A stretch of 64,000 bases of DNA. It comes from Streptomyces antioxidans. Lineage in GTDB: Bacteria; Actinomycetota; Actinomycetes; Streptomycetales; Streptomycetaceae. Positions within the stretch are counted from its first letter, which is position 1; the number at the start of each line of letters is the position of its first letter. Below, in pieces: positions 51,717 to 60,692 of the stretch. The stretch spans positions 108,239 to 172,238 of the forward strand of contig NZ_LAKD02000018.1 in NCBI RefSeq assembly GCF_000968685.2, written 5' to 3'. Position numbers and translations under genes: made by a program. The notes beneath the pieces are model-generated. The model saw only the letters and a program-made list of their open reading frames with translations. It did not search any database and was not told the DNA's origin.

Positions 51717-53003
51717 ATGGCCATCCCCGCCTGGTTCACCGAAGACCGCTTCGGCATGTTCATCCACTGGGGCCTGTACGCCCTGCCCGCCCGCCACGAG
51801 TGGGTGAAGAACCGCGAGCGCATCACGGACGACGACTACGACCGCTACTTCCGCCACTTCGAACCGGACCTCTTCGACCCCCGCGCCTGGGCGCGGTCCG
51901 CCAAGCGCGCCGGAATGACGTACATGGTGCTCACCACCAAGCACCACGACGGCTTCTGCCTGTGGGACTCCAAGCTCACCGACTACACCTCGGTGAACAC
52001 CCCGATCGGCAAGGACCTCGTCGCCGAGTTCGTCGAGGCCGTGCGTGCCGAGGGGCTGCGCGTCGGCTTCTACCACTCGCTCATCGACTGGCACCACCCG
52101 GACTTCGTCATCGACGGCCTCCACCCGCGCCGTGACGACCCGCCGGAGGAGATCGAGCGGCTCAACGAGGGCCGCGACATGGCCCGTTACCGCGCCTATC
52201 TGCACGGCCAGGTGGAGGAGCTGCTGACCGGCTACGGCACCATCGACTACCTCTTCTACGACTTCTCGTACAAGGACGACGACCACCACGACGTGTGGAA
52301 CGGCAAGGGCAAGGAGGAGTGGGGCTCGGAGGAGCTGCTGGCGCTCACCCGCCGGCTGCAGCCCGAGATCATCGTCAACGACCGGCTCGCCATCCCCGGC
52401 GACCTCGTCACCCCCGAGCAGTACCAGCCCGACCGGCCCATGGAGGTCGACGGGCGGCCGGTGGTGTGGGAGGCGTGCCAGACCCTCAACGGCAGCTGGG
52501 GCTACGACCGCGACAACCTCCAGGTGAAACCGGTCGACCTGCTGGTCCGGATGCTCGTCGACGGCGTCTCGAAGAACGGCAACATGCTGCTGAACGTCGG
52601 CCCGACCGGACGGGGTGACTTCGACGCCACCGCCCTCGCCACGCTGGAGGGGATCGGCGCGTGGATGTCCCGCCACCGGCGCTCGATCCACGGCGCGGGG
52701 CCCTCCCCGCACCGTGCCCCGGTCGACACCCGCTACACCCAGCGCGGCAACCGCCTCTATCTCCACCTCTTCGCCTGGCCCTTCGGCCATGTCCACCTGC
52801 CGGAGCTGGCGGGCAAGGTCGAGTACGCGCAGTTCCTGCACGACGCGTCCGAGATCACGTACCGCGAGATCGACCCGTCGGTCAAGGCGCAGAACACCGG
52901 ACTCGGCGGCCAGCCGCCCGGAACCCTGACCCTGACCCTGCCGGTCGTCCGCCCCGATGTGGCGGTACCGGTCGTGGAACTGTTCCTGCGCCAGGACGGC
53001 TGA
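51717..53003 (+). CDS. GH29 alpha-L-fucosidase
   Basis: The 428-residue protein has the GH29 opening WFTEDRFGMFIHWGLYALPAR, the substrate segment TTKHHDGFCLWDS, and the region DYLFYDFSYKDD that should carry the nucleophile Asp. WGYDRDN and SKNGNMLLNVGP also match. It has no signal peptide, so it acts on imported fucosylated sugars in the cytoplasm. It is last in the operon with the CUT1 importer. ATG 51717 follows GGAAAGGA. Confidence 0.92.
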   Translation: MAIPAWFTEDRFGMFIHWGLYALPARHEWVKNRERITDDDYDRYFRHFEPDLFDPRAWARSAKRAGMTYMVLTTKHHDGFCLWDSKLTDYTSVNTPIGKDLVAEFVEAVRAEGLRVGFYHSLIDWHHPDFVIDGLHPRRDDPPEEIERLNEGRDMARYRAYLHGQVEELLTGYGTIDYLFYDFSYKDDDHHDVWNGKGKEEWGSEELLALTRRLQPEIIVNDRLAIPGDLVTPEQYQPDRPMEVDGRPVVWEACQTLNGSWGYDRDNLQVKPVDLLVRMLVDGVSKNGNMLLNVGPTGRGDFDATALATLEGIGAWMSRHRRSIHGAGPSPHRAPVDTRYTQRGNRLYLHLFAWPFGHVHLPELAGKVEYAQFLHDASEITYREIDPSVKAQNTGLGGQPPGTLTLTLPVVRPDVAVPVVELFLRQDG

Positions 53004-53014
53004 ACCGGCCTTTC

Positions 53015-53040
53015 CCTTACCTCCGGTCCTTACCTCCGGC
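53015..53040 (+). repeat. Tandem 13-base repeat after fucosidase gene
   Basis: CCTTACCTCCGG plus one base occurs twice in succession, 12 bases past the fucosidase stop. No hairpin is formed. Confidence 0.55.
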
Positions 53041-53120
53041 GTAATCGACGGACGGGACCCGGCTGGACGAGAGTTGCCGTGACGCGACGACATCTCATCG
53101 CCCGGGAAGGGTCCGCCACC

Positions 53121-53948
53121 ATGCCGTACTTCGAGGGTTCCGACGGAACCAGCCTGTTCTACACCGACTGGGGACGGGGCAAGCCGGTGGTGTTCGTCAC
53201 CGGCGCCTGGCTCGGCAGCGGTTCATGGGAGTACCAGATGCTCCCGCTGTCCGAGGCGGGCCTGCGCTGCGTCGCCTACGACAAGCGGGGACACGGCCGT
53301 TCGGACTGGGTCGGCCACGGCTACGACTACGACACCCTCGCCGATGACCTCGCGGCGCTGCTCGACCACCTCGACCTCCGCGAGGTCACCCTGGTCGCCC
53401 ACTCGATGGGCGGCGGGGAGGTGCTGCGCTATCTGTCCCGCCACGGCCGTGACCGGGTGGGCCGGGTGGTGCTGATGGCCGTCACCGCACCCCTGATGGC
53501 CTGGGCGCCGGACCACCAGGAGGGGATACGGCAGCACCTCTTCGACGCCGTCGAGGCGGAGCGGACCAGGGACCGCCCGAGGTGGATGGCCCAGAACGCC
53601 CAGGCGTTCTTCGCCACCCAACTGGGCAACAAGATCTCCACCGAGCTCATCGAGTGGACGGTGCGACGGTGCCTGGACTGCTCGGCCAAGGCGGCCGTCG
53701 AGGTGGTCAGGACCGGATTCCACACCGATCTGCGCGCGGAGGCCGCGGCCCTCCAGCTCCCCGTCCTGATCATCCACGGCGACGCCGACGCCTCCGCCCC
53801 CGTCGACCTCTGCGGCCGCCGTCTGGCGGAGCTGGTCCCGGACAACGTCTACCAGGAGTACCCCCGGGCCGGACACGGACTCTTCATCACCCACGCCGAT
53901 GACGTCAACCGGGACCTGCTCGAGTTCATCGGCGCCGCCCGACGGTGA
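53121..53948 (+). CDS. Alpha/beta hydrolase (non-haem haloperoxidase-like)
   Basis: The 275-residue protein has the nucleophile elbow HSMGGG, the oxyanion segment VTGAWLGSG, YDKRGHGRSD, the acid in IHGDADASAP and the catalytic His in RAGHGLF. This pattern is typical of cofactor-free haloperoxidase/esterase-like hydrolases. It is cytoplasmic. ATG 53121 follows GGGAAGGG. It is a single-gene unit placed just before the cobalamin riboswitch. The substrate is unknown. Confidence 0.88.
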   Translation: MPYFEGSDGTSLFYTDWGRGKPVVFVTGAWLGSGSWEYQMLPLSEAGLRCVAYDKRGHGRSDWVGHGYDYDTLADDLAALLDHLDLREVTLVAHSMGGGEVLRYLSRHGRDRVGRVVLMAVTAPLMAWAPDHQEGIRQHLFDAVEAERTRDRPRWMAQNAQAFFATQLGNKISTELIEWTVRRCLDCSAKAAVEVVRTGFHTDLRAEAAALQLPVLIIHGDADASAPVDLCGRRLAELVPDNVYQEYPRAGHGLFITHADDVNRDLLEFIGAARR

Positions 53949-54002
53949 GCCCCGCGGACGTCTCACCAGGTGACCGGTCTTGGCCAGCCATCCGGTACGC
54001 GG

Positions 54003-54130
54003 TACCGTCGGTGCGATATCGACGATGACCTGACGGAAGCCGGTGGGAATCCGGCACGGTCGCGCCACTGTGAACGGGACGCCCCCACGGGGACGTTCGG
54101 TGAGTCAGACCCGCAGCCATCGTCTTGTGC
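54003..54130 (+). ncRNA. Cobalamin riboswitch
   Basis: The B12-box core is clear at 54035-54073: GAAGCCGGTGGGAATCCGGC, then a GCGCCACTGTGA run. GTGAGTCAGACCCGCA closes the conserved core at about 54100-54115. GACGATG (54021-54027) can pair with CATCGTC (54118-54124) as the closing stem. It lies just upstream of cbtB, so it should lower expression of the cobalt transporter when cobalamin is plentiful. The GGGA/TCCC pair just before AGGAGG may be part of the expression platform. Confidence 0.92.
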
Positions 54131-54172
54131 ACCACCGAGATGGGACGCGAACTCCCGTAGGAGGCCACTGCC

Positions 54173-54394
54173 ATGGCGCAGCATGTCGCCCAGCCGCCAG
54201 CCACCACTCCCGCCCTCCCCGCCACGCTGCCGCTGAAGGCGATAGCTCCCTGGGCCCTGTTCTTCGGCATCCTGATGCTGGTCCTGCTGTACTTCGTGGG
54301 CGCCGAGCAGGGCGCCACCGCGGTCCTGTCCGGCGAGGGCGTCCATGAGTGGGTGCACGACGCCCGCCATCTGCTCGGCTTCCCCTGCCACTGA
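54173..54394 (+). CDS. cbtB: CbtB, cobalt transporter small subunit
   Basis: The 73-residue protein has one hydrophobic span (about residues 25-45) and a C-terminal His-rich segment (HEWVHDARHLLGFPCH) thought to bind cobalt. This is the CbtB family layout. It is controlled by the riboswitch just upstream and is followed after 21 bases by cbtA. AGGAGG sits eight bases before the ATG. Confidence 0.92.
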   Translation: MAQHVAQPPATTPALPATLPLKAIAPWALFFGILMLVLLYFVGAEQGATAVLSGEGVHEWVHDARHLLGFPCH

Positions 54395-54415
54395 CGCGAG
54401 GGACGCCGTACTCCC

Positions 54416-55180
54416 ATGAACTCCGCAACGGTGAGAAACCTGTTGGTGCGGGGCATGCTCGCCGGACTTGGCGCCGGTGTGCTCGCCCTGATCGCCGCCT
54501 ATTTCCTCGGTGAGCCGAATGTCGACCGTGCGATCGGCTTCGAGGAGGCCCACGCCCACGCGCATGACCACGAGGTCGAGCTCGTCTCCCGCGGTCTGCA
54601 GTCCACCGCCGGTCTGGCCACCGGTGTGCTGATCTACGGGATCGCGTTCGGCGGCATCGCCGCCCTCGCGTACTGCGTCGCGCTCGGCCGCGTCGGCCGC
54701 TTCACCCCGCGGGCCACCGCGCTGCTGTTGTCCGGCTGTGCGCTGCTCGCGGTCTATGTCGTGCCGTTCCTGAAGTACCCGGCCAACCCGCCCGCCGTCG
54801 GCGACGGCGACACCATCGGCAAGCGCACGGCGCTGTACTTCCTGATGATGGTGCTCAGCGTGCTCCTCGCGATCGCCGCCACCATCCTGGGCAAGCGGCT
54901 CGCCCCGAGGCTGGGCACCTGGTACGCCACCGTCGCCGCGGTGGCCGCCTTCGCCGTCGTCATCGGGGTGGCGTACGCCTTCCTGCCCGTCGTCAACGAG
55001 GTCCCGGCGGACTTCCCGGCCACCGTCCTGTGGCGGTTCCGGCTGTCCGCCCTCGCCATGCAGCTGATCCTGTGGGGTGGCTTCGGCCTCCTCTTCGGCG
55101 AGCTCGCCGAGCGGCTGCTGAACCCCAGGCCCGCGAAGGACGAAGAGAGCCGGACGGTGGCGACCGCCGCCCCGAACTGA
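54416..55180 (+). CDS. cbtA: CbtA, cobalt transporter membrane subunit
   Basis: The 254-residue protein has five or six hydrophobic spans and a His-rich loop after the first (EEAHAHAHDHE, with His46, 48, 50 and 52). This fits the CbtA family of predicted cobalt importers. It is co-transcribed with cbtB under the cobalamin riboswitch. A hairpin terminator follows. Confidence 0.92.
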   Translation: MNSATVRNLLVRGMLAGLGAGVLALIAAYFLGEPNVDRAIGFEEAHAHAHDHEVELVSRGLQSTAGLATGVLIYGIAFGGIAALAYCVALGRVGRFTPRATALLLSGCALLAVYVVPFLKYPANPPAVGDGDTIGKRTALYFLMMVLSVLLAIAATILGKRLAPRLGTWYATVAAVAAFAVVIGVAYAFLPVVNEVPADFPATVLWRFRLSALAMQLILWGGFGLLFGELAERLLNPRPAKDEESRTVATAAPN

Positions 55181-55197
55181 CCACACCGACCACGCAT

Positions 55198-55227
55198 GAG
55201 GGCCCGCGGAGCCATCCGGGGGCCCTC
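55198..55227. terminator. Bidirectional hairpin terminator
   Basis: GAGGGCCC (55198-55205) pairs with GGGCCCTC (55220-55227) across a 14-base loop. It lies between the convergent cbtA and TetR genes. Confidence 0.65.
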
Positions 55228-55235
55228 CCGCGTTT

Positions 55236-55886
55236 TCAGGGCCGCTGGGGCGGATGCCGCAGTCCGTTCTCCAGCAGCGCGAACGCGTGCTCCGCGTCGG
55301 CCACCGCGCCCGGGTAGCGCTCGTCGGCCGGTTCCCCGTATGTCACGCGTTCGGTGTTGTCCTGTGCCAGCGACCACTGGACGGCGACGATTTGGACGGC
55401 GGCCAGCCGCGCGGTGAGCTCCGGGGTGTCCGCCGTCTCCCGCAGCGCCTGCGCGAGCGCGCGCTCCGCACCGGCCTTGAACCGCTGCATCCGGGCCACC
55501 AGCGAGGGGGTGTCGAGGATCATCCGGGCGAGCTTGAGGATCTGGGGATGGTCGTTGAGCCCGGTGATCGGGTCCCGTTCGCGCAGGCCCTTGAGGAAGT
55601 GCTCGCGCAGTGCGGTGAGCGGTGCGGTGCGGTGCGGGCGGGCCCGTACGACGCGGGCGCTCTCGGTCTCGTGATCGGCGAGGCGGTGCACCACCAGGTC
55701 TTCCTTCGCCGGGAAGTACGCGAAGAGCGTGCGCTTGGACACCTCGGCGGCCTCGGCCACCTGGGCCACCGAGACCTGGTTGAAGCCGTGTTCGAGGAAG
55801 AGCGTGACCGCCGCCTCGGAGATCGCGGCGTGGGTCCGCTGCTTCTTCCGCTCCCGTAGCCCTGGCCTGCCGTCCACGGCGTCCAC
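55236..55886 (-). CDS. TetR family transcriptional regulator
   Basis: The 216-residue protein has a TetR helix-turn-helix (ISEAAVTLFLEHGFNQVSVAQVAEAAEVSKRTLFAYFPAKEDLV in pieces) and a helical ligand domain. Start GTG 55886 is likely; GTG 55877 is an alternative. It is divergent from the FAD monooxygenase gene, and a near-palindrome lies between them. It probably represses the monooxygenase in response to its aromatic substrate. Confidence 0.88.
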   Translation of the reverse strand: MDAVDGRPGLRERKKQRTHAAISEAAVTLFLEHGFNQVSVAQVAEAAEVSKRTLFAYFPAKEDLVVHRLADHETESARVVRARPHRTAPLTALREHFLKGLRERDPITGLNDHPQILKLARMILDTPSLVARMQRFKAGAERALAQALRETADTPELTARLAAVQIVAVQWSLAQDNTERVTYGEPADERYPGAVADAEHAFALLENGLRHPPQRP

Positions 55887-55924
55887 CGTAGCAGAGCGCT
55901 TGCCCTCAGGGGATTTCTGCACCT

Positions 55925-55940
55925 GGTATACATATAGACC
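55925..55940. promoter_or_regulatory. Near-palindromic TetR operator
   Basis: GGTATA-CATA-TAGACC is a dyad with five of six positions matching in each arm. It lies in the AT-rich centre of the divergent TetR/monooxygenase intergenic region. Confidence 0.5.
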
Positions 55941-55967
55941 GAGGCGAGAAACCGAGGAGGAGTGACC

Positions 55968-57524
55968 GTGCCGACGGAGAAGACGGAGAAGACGGTGGCC
56001 AGGGAGAAGACGGTGACGAGGGAGGCGCTGGGGAGCACGACCGACGTCGTCATCGCGGGCGCGGGCCCGACCGGGCTGACGCTGGCGTACGAGCTGGCGC
56101 TGGCCGGGGCCCAGACCCTGGTGCTGGAGAAGCTGCACCGGCGCATCGAGCAGGTGAAGGGCGGTGCGATCCAGCCCCGGACGGCCGAACTGCTGGAGTC
56201 GCGGGGGCTGTTGGAGCCGATGCTGCGGCGGGCCGCCCCGCGGGACCCGGTGGGTGGCCACTTCGCGATGCTGCCCGTGCCCTTGGACTGCACCCCCTGG
56301 CAGACCAGGCACGACGGCCCGATCGGCATCCCCCAGTGGAAGATCGAGGAGGTGCTCGAGGAGCGGGCGATCGCCGCGGGCGCGCGGATCCTGCGCGCCA
56401 CCGCGGTCTCGGAGGTCGCGGCGGACGAGGACGGCGTGACCGTGACGGCGGACGGCCTGGAGGTGTGGGCGCGCTATCTGGTGGCGTGCGACGGCGGTCA
56501 CAGCACGGTGCGCAAACTGCTGGAGCTGCCATTTCCCGGGCGGGCCGGGACCCATCAGGCGGTGCTGACCGACATCCGGCTGACCGCGGTGTCCTCGCTG
56601 GTGCCGAAGGAAAGGGGGCACATCAGCACCATGACCCGTCAGGCGGGCGGCTACTGGGCCATGCTGGTTCCGGTCGGCGGCGATCTGTACCGCTTCACCT
56701 TCGGCCACGCGGACCAGGCGGACACCGCCCGCGACGCCCCCGTCGCCCGCGAGGAGATCGCCACCGCGCTGCGGGCGGTGTACGGCGAGGAGACCACCCT
56801 CGGAGCCGTGGACAACGCCTCGCGCTTCGGCGATGCCACCCGACAGCTGGAGCGGTACCGCGTGGGCCGCGTGCTGTTCGCGGGCGACGCCGCTCATATC
56901 CACCCGCCGATGGGCGGCCAGGGGCTCAACCTCGGCATACAGGACGCGTTCAACCTCGGCTGGAAACTGGCCGCGGTCATCCAGGACCGGGCGCCGAGCG
57001 GCCTCCTGGACAGCTACCAGGCGGAACGGCACCCGGCCGCGGCCCGGGTCCTGCACCACACGTCGGCCCAGCGCGTCCTGGCGGACCCCAACCCGAGCGA
57101 GGACGTGGCCGCCCTGCGCGACATCTTCATCGACCTGCTGCGCCTGCCCGATGCCAACCGCCATCTCGCGGGGCTGATGTCCGGCCTCTCACTGCGCTAC
57201 GGACTGCCCGGCGACCATCCCCTCACCGGGCGGCGGGTGCCGGACGCCGACCTGGTCACCGAGGCCGGTGCCACCCGGCTGTCGGCGCTGTTCGGCTCGG
57301 GCCACGCCGTGCTGCTCGATCTGGCCGGAGCCGTCCCGGACGGCCTCCGGCTCCCGCCACGCGTCGACCTCGTCCGGGCCACCTGCGCCGTCGACCTGGG
57401 CGCCGCCGCCCTGCTCATCCGGCCCGACGGCTATGTGTGCTGGGCGGCGGACACGTCGGCCGTCTGCGCGGAGACCCTGCTCGCCACCATCGGAAGCGGT
57501 CTGACGACGACGGACGCGCACTGA
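55968..57524 (+). CDS. FAD-dependent aromatic monooxygenase
   Basis: The 518-residue protein is a group A flavin monooxygenase: the FAD motif GAGPTGLTLAYELALAG, the DG motif in VACDGGHSTVRKLL, and GDAAHIHPPMGGQGLNLGI for FAD binding. The C-terminal thioredoxin-like domain is consistent with polyketide or phenol hydroxylases. The N-terminus has a charged repeat (EKTEKTVAREKTVTRE). GTG 55968 follows GGAGG; GTG 55962 is an alternative. It hydroxylates an aromatic compound, likely for degradation or resistance. Confidence 0.9.
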   Translation: MPTEKTEKTVAREKTVTREALGSTTDVVIAGAGPTGLTLAYELALAGAQTLVLEKLHRRIEQVKGGAIQPRTAELLESRGLLEPMLRRAAPRDPVGGHFAMLPVPLDCTPWQTRHDGPIGIPQWKIEEVLEERAIAAGARILRATAVSEVAADEDGVTVTADGLEVWARYLVACDGGHSTVRKLLELPFPGRAGTHQAVLTDIRLTAVSSLVPKERGHISTMTRQAGGYWAMLVPVGGDLYRFTFGHADQADTARDAPVAREEIATALRAVYGEETTLGAVDNASRFGDATRQLERYRVGRVLFAGDAAHIHPPMGGQGLNLGIQDAFNLGWKLAAVIQDRAPSGLLDSYQAERHPAAARVLHHTSAQRVLADPNPSEDVAALRDIFIDLLRLPDANRHLAGLMSGLSLRYGLPGDHPLTGRRVPDADLVTEAGATRLSALFGSGHAVLLDLAGAVPDGLRLPPRVDLVRATCAVDLGAAALLIRPDGYVCWAADTSAVCAETLLATIGSGLTTTDAH

Positions 57525-57555
57525 GACGGGGCCCGCGCATGATTACGCTGCACCC

Positions 57556-57954
57556 ATGAGCGAACTGATCAGGACCCCCGCCCCGGACGGAGTCGCGCCC
57601 GCCGCCCAGTACTCCCATGTCGTCCAGGGCACCGGGCACTTCGTGGCCATCTCCGGGCAGATCGCCCTGGACGAGGCGGGCAACGTCGTCGGTGAGGGCG
57701 ACCCGGCGGCCCAGGCCCGCCAGGTCTTCGAGAATCTGCGGCGCTGCCTCGCCGCCGCCGGTGCCACCTTCGACGATGTGATCAAGCTGACGTACTTCGT
57801 CACGGACATGGCCCATATGCCGGCCATCCGCGAAGCCCGCGCCGCCCGCATCCCCGACGACCGGCTGCCCGCCGCCTCGGCGGTGCAGGTCGTCTCGCTG
57901 GCGCGGCCGGAGTTCCTGATGGAGATCGAGGCATTCGCGGTGGTGGCCGGGTGA
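57556..57954 (+). CDS. RidA/YjgF family protein
   Basis: The 132-residue protein matches the Rid family (SHVVQGTGHFVAISGQIALD, VIKLTYFVTD, PAASAVQVVSLARPEFLMEIEAFAV in pieces). RidA itself hydrolyses reactive enamines and imines; this divergent member may do likewise. It follows the monooxygenase by 31 bases in the same direction, so it may be co-transcribed and clear a reactive product. Confidence 0.9.
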   Translation: MSELIRTPAPDGVAPAAQYSHVVQGTGHFVAISGQIALDEAGNVVGEGDPAAQARQVFENLRRCLAAAGATFDDVIKLTYFVTDMAHMPAIREARAARIPDDRLPAASAVQVVSLARPEFLMEIEAFAVVAG

Positions 57955-57979
57955 CCACCGGGGACGCCACGCGGATCGC

Positions 57980-58864
57980 CTACGGGACGTCGTCGGCGAT
58001 CCGGTGCCGCAGGTGGTCGTAGGCCCAGGCGGCGAGGGTGGTCGGGGTGGTGGTCCGCACGGTGCGGGGCAGTTCGGGCACGAAGTCCTCGCGCAGGCCG
58101 GTCGACATGCCGAGCACGGCCTCGACCAGGCTCTCGGCCATCCCCACCTGGCGGAGCCGTGCGCGCATGGCGTCGTCGGTGATCCGCTCGACGCCGATCG
58201 GCCGGCCGAGGGCGGCGGTGAGGATGTCGCCGACCTCCCGCCAGGTGAGGTCGGCGGGCCCGTGGACCGCCTGTACCCACCGGCCGGACCAGTCGGGGGA
58301 CAGCAGCCGGGTGGCGGCGACCTCGGCGATATCGCGGGGCGCCACCCACGCCATGGGCTGGTCGAGCGGCAGGATCACCTGGAGGGCGCCCGCGCGCAGC
58401 GCCCCGAGTTCGAGTTCGAGATTGCTGAAGAAGTAGCCGCAGCGCAGATGGGTGACGTCGGCACCCGTACCGTCCAAGGCGATCTCGGTCGCCGCGAGGC
58501 CGTCGATCTCACCGGCGCCGTGGCGCTTCTCGGCGCCGACGCTGGACTGGAACACCACGCGGCCGATCCCGTTCTCGGTGACGGCGCGGACCACGCCATC
58601 GGTGGCGCGGGCGTACTCGTCGAGGGGATCCCCGTGGCCGCTGGCCGGGTTCACCCAGAACAGCGCGTCGATAGCGCGGGTGGCGGCCACCACCGCGTCC
58701 GCGTCGTACTGGTCGACCGGCACCGCGTCCACCTCGGCCCGGACACCGGCCGCCAGCCGCCCCGGATCGCGCAGCAGGACACGTGGCCGGATCCCGGCGC
58801 GGACCAGGGTGGCGACGACATGGCGGCCGACGTTTCCGGTCGGAGTGGTGACGGCGATCCGCAT
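57980..58864 (-). CDS. NAD(P)H-binding NmrA-like protein
   Basis: The 294-residue protein has a Rossmann motif TPTGNVGRHV (residues 8-17) and an NmrA-like layout without an obvious YxxxK (FFWVNPA-type segment, GWVAPRDIAEVAA). Family members bind NAD(P) and act as redox sensors or quinone reductases. The ATG follows AGAGGAAG. It is divergent from the WYL regulator, which probably controls it. Confidence 0.87.
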   Translation of the reverse strand: MRIAVTTPTGNVGRHVVATLVRAGIRPRVLLRDPGRLAAGVRAEVDAVPVDQYDADAVVAATRAIDALFWVNPASGHGDPLDEYARATDGVVRAVTENGIGRVVFQSSVGAEKRHGAGEIDGLAATEIALDGTGADVTHLRCGYFFSNLELELGALRAGALQVILPLDQPMAWVAPRDIAEVAATRLLSPDWSGRWVQAVHGPADLTWREVGDILTAALGRPIGVERITDDAMRARLRQVGMAESLVEAVLGMSTGLREDFVPELPRTVRTTTPTTLAAWAYDHLRHRIADDVP

Positions 58865-58950
58865 GGTTGCTTCCTCTCATCGGCGGTTCAACCGCACCCT
58901 AGGAACCAAGGCGGCCGGAAGCTGTCCGCCTCTCCTGGAAGGCTGGGGGA

Positions 58951-59667
58951 ATGGAGCCCGATCCGACCATCAGGACCTTGACCCTGCTGACCCTGCTGCA
59001 GTCAGGGGGCGAGCGGACGGCCGCCGAGCTGGCCGACCGGCTCGGTACGAGCACCCGCACGGTGCGACGCGACGCCCAGCGGCTGCGCCGCCTCGGGTAC
59101 GCCGTCGAGGCCCGCCCGGGCCCCGGCAGCGCCTACCGGCTGAACCCCGGGACCAGGATCCCGCCGCTGCTGTTCACCGCCGACGAGATCACCGCGCTGG
59201 TGGCCGGGCTGCATCTGATCCGCGCCTTCCTCCCCGAGGAGACGGTCGCGTCCAGCGCATTGCTCAAGCTGGACCACGTGCTGCCCCGCCCGCTGCGGCG
59301 TCGCGCCGCCGCCACCGACCTGGCCACCGAGGTGCTTCAGCAGCCCGGCGCGGTGGCCTCGGCGGCGGCCGTCGGTGTGATCGCCGACGCGGTGGCCGAG
59401 GACGGCAGGCTCCGCTTCCACTACACCGACCAGCACGGCCGCGCCTCCACCCGCCTGGTCGAGCCGTACCGCCACTTCCTGCGTGCCGGACACTGGTACC
59501 TCGTGGCATTCGACGTCCACCGGGACGACTGGCGCGCCTTCCGCCTCGACCGGATCACCGAACTCTCACGGGTGGCGGGCACCTACCGGCCGCACGCCTT
59601 CCCCGATGAGTCCATCGAGCACTGGCTGACCACCGACTTCGGCCGCGCCCCGCACGGCGTGGCGTGA
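58951..59667 (+). CDS. YafY-type HTH/WYL-domain regulator
   Basis: The 238-residue protein has an N-terminal HTH_11 domain (GGERTAAELADRLGTSTRTVRRD) and a C-terminal WYL-like domain (LRFHYTDQHGRASTRLVEPY, WYLVAFD). Such proteins are ligand-responsive transcription factors. It is divergent from the NmrA-like gene, the usual partner, and ends next to the PLP enzyme gene. Confidence 0.9.
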   Translation: MEPDPTIRTLTLLTLLQSGGERTAAELADRLGTSTRTVRRDAQRLRRLGYAVEARPGPGSAYRLNPGTRIPPLLFTADEITALVAGLHLIRAFLPEETVASSALLKLDHVLPRPLRRRAAATDLATEVLQQPGAVASAAAVGVIADAVAEDGRLRFHYTDQHGRASTRLVEPYRHFLRAGHWYLVAFDVHRDDWRAFRLDRITELSRVAGTYRPHAFPDESIEHWLTTDFGRAPHGVA

Positions 59668-59690
59668 CCCCTATCGAGAGGACACCCGCT

Positions 59691-60692
59691 TTGTCTGACA
59701 TCCACGCCGACGGTGCCGTGCCCGGCTTCGGCATCGACGCCATCCACGAGGCCGCGCGGCGCCTGACCGGGCAGGTGGTCAGGACGCCCCTGCTCAACTC
59801 CCCGATGCTGGACGACCTCGTGGGCGCCCGGGTTCTGGTCAAGGCCGAATGTCTGCAGCTGACCGGCTCGTTCAAGGTGCGCGGGGCGCTCAACGCGCTG
59901 CTCGCCCTGGACGAGGGCGCCCGCCGCGCCGGGATCGTGACCTACTCCGCGGGCAACCACGGCCAGGGCGTGGCCGCCGCTGCGCGGCTCGCCGGATGCC
60001 CCGCGGTCATCGTCATGCCGAGCACCGCCCCCCGTATCAAGGTGGACAACTGCCGCTGGTGGGGCGCCGAGACGGTGCTGTACGACCCGCGGACCGAGGA
60101 CCGGGAGGAGATCACCCGGAGGATCCGGGAGGAGCGCGGGATGACGCTGATCCCGCCCTTCGACCACCCCCGCGTCATGGCCGGGCAGGGCACCGTCGGC
60201 CTGGAGATCGCCGAGCAGGCGCGCCAGCTGGGGCTGACCCCGGACACGGTCCTGGTGAACTGCAGTGGCGGCGGGCTGGCCGCCGGTGTGATCACCGCGC
60301 TCGACGACGCGTTTCCCGGCCTCGCGCATCACATCGTCGAACCGGCGGGCTTCGACAAGATGGCCCGGTCCCTCGCCACCGGCCGCGTTTGCGCCAACCC
60401 CCGCCCGCCGGGCGGCCTCATGGACGCCCTCTCCGGCCCGGCGGCCGGTGCCCGCCCCCTGGCCGTCCTCCGCCAGTACGACGTCACCGGCCTGACCGCC
60501 ACCGACCAGGAGGTCCTGGCCGCCATGGGCACGGCCCACCGCCTCCTCAAGCTCGTGGTCGAGCCGGGCGCCGCCGCGTCCCTGGCGGCCCTGCTGTCCG
60601 GGAAGGTCGACGTCCGGGGCGGGGTCGTGGCGCTCGTCGCCTCGGGCGGCAACGTCGATCCGTCGGTCTACCGCGAGGCGCTGACGGACTGA
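59691..60692 (+). CDS. Threonine dehydratase-like PLP enzyme
   Basis: The 333-residue protein is a fold-type II PLP enzyme: the Schiff-base Lys in GSFKVRGA, SAGNHGQGVA, and the phosphate-binding loop SGGGLAAG. It lacks an ACT domain and resembles catabolic threonine/serine dehydratases or serine racemases. The TTG at 59691 follows GAGAGG. GTG 59664, overlapping the WYL stop, is the alternative. The 3' end overlaps the convergent sigma gene by 25 bases. Confidence 0.88.
   Translation: MSDIHADGAVPGFGIDAIHEAARRLTGQVVRTPLLNSPMLDDLVGARVLVKAECLQLTGSFKVRGALNALLALDEGARRAGIVTYSAGNHGQGVAAAARLAGCPAVIVMPSTAPRIKVDNCRWWGAETVLYDPRTEDREEITRRIREERGMTLIPPFDHPRVMAGQGTVGLEIAEQARQLGLTPDTVLVNCSGGGLAAGVITALDDAFPGLAHHIVEPAGFDKMARSLATGRVCANPRPPGGLMDALSGPAAGARPLAVLRQYDVTGLTATDQEVLAAMGTAHRLLKLVVEPGAAASLAALLSGKVDVRGGVVALVASGGNVDPSVYREALTD

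Noticed and set aside
55236..57164. A long minus-strand frame of over 640 codons
   Set aside because: Most of it is the antisense shadow of the FAD monooxygenase. Only the last 216 codons encode the TetR regulator.
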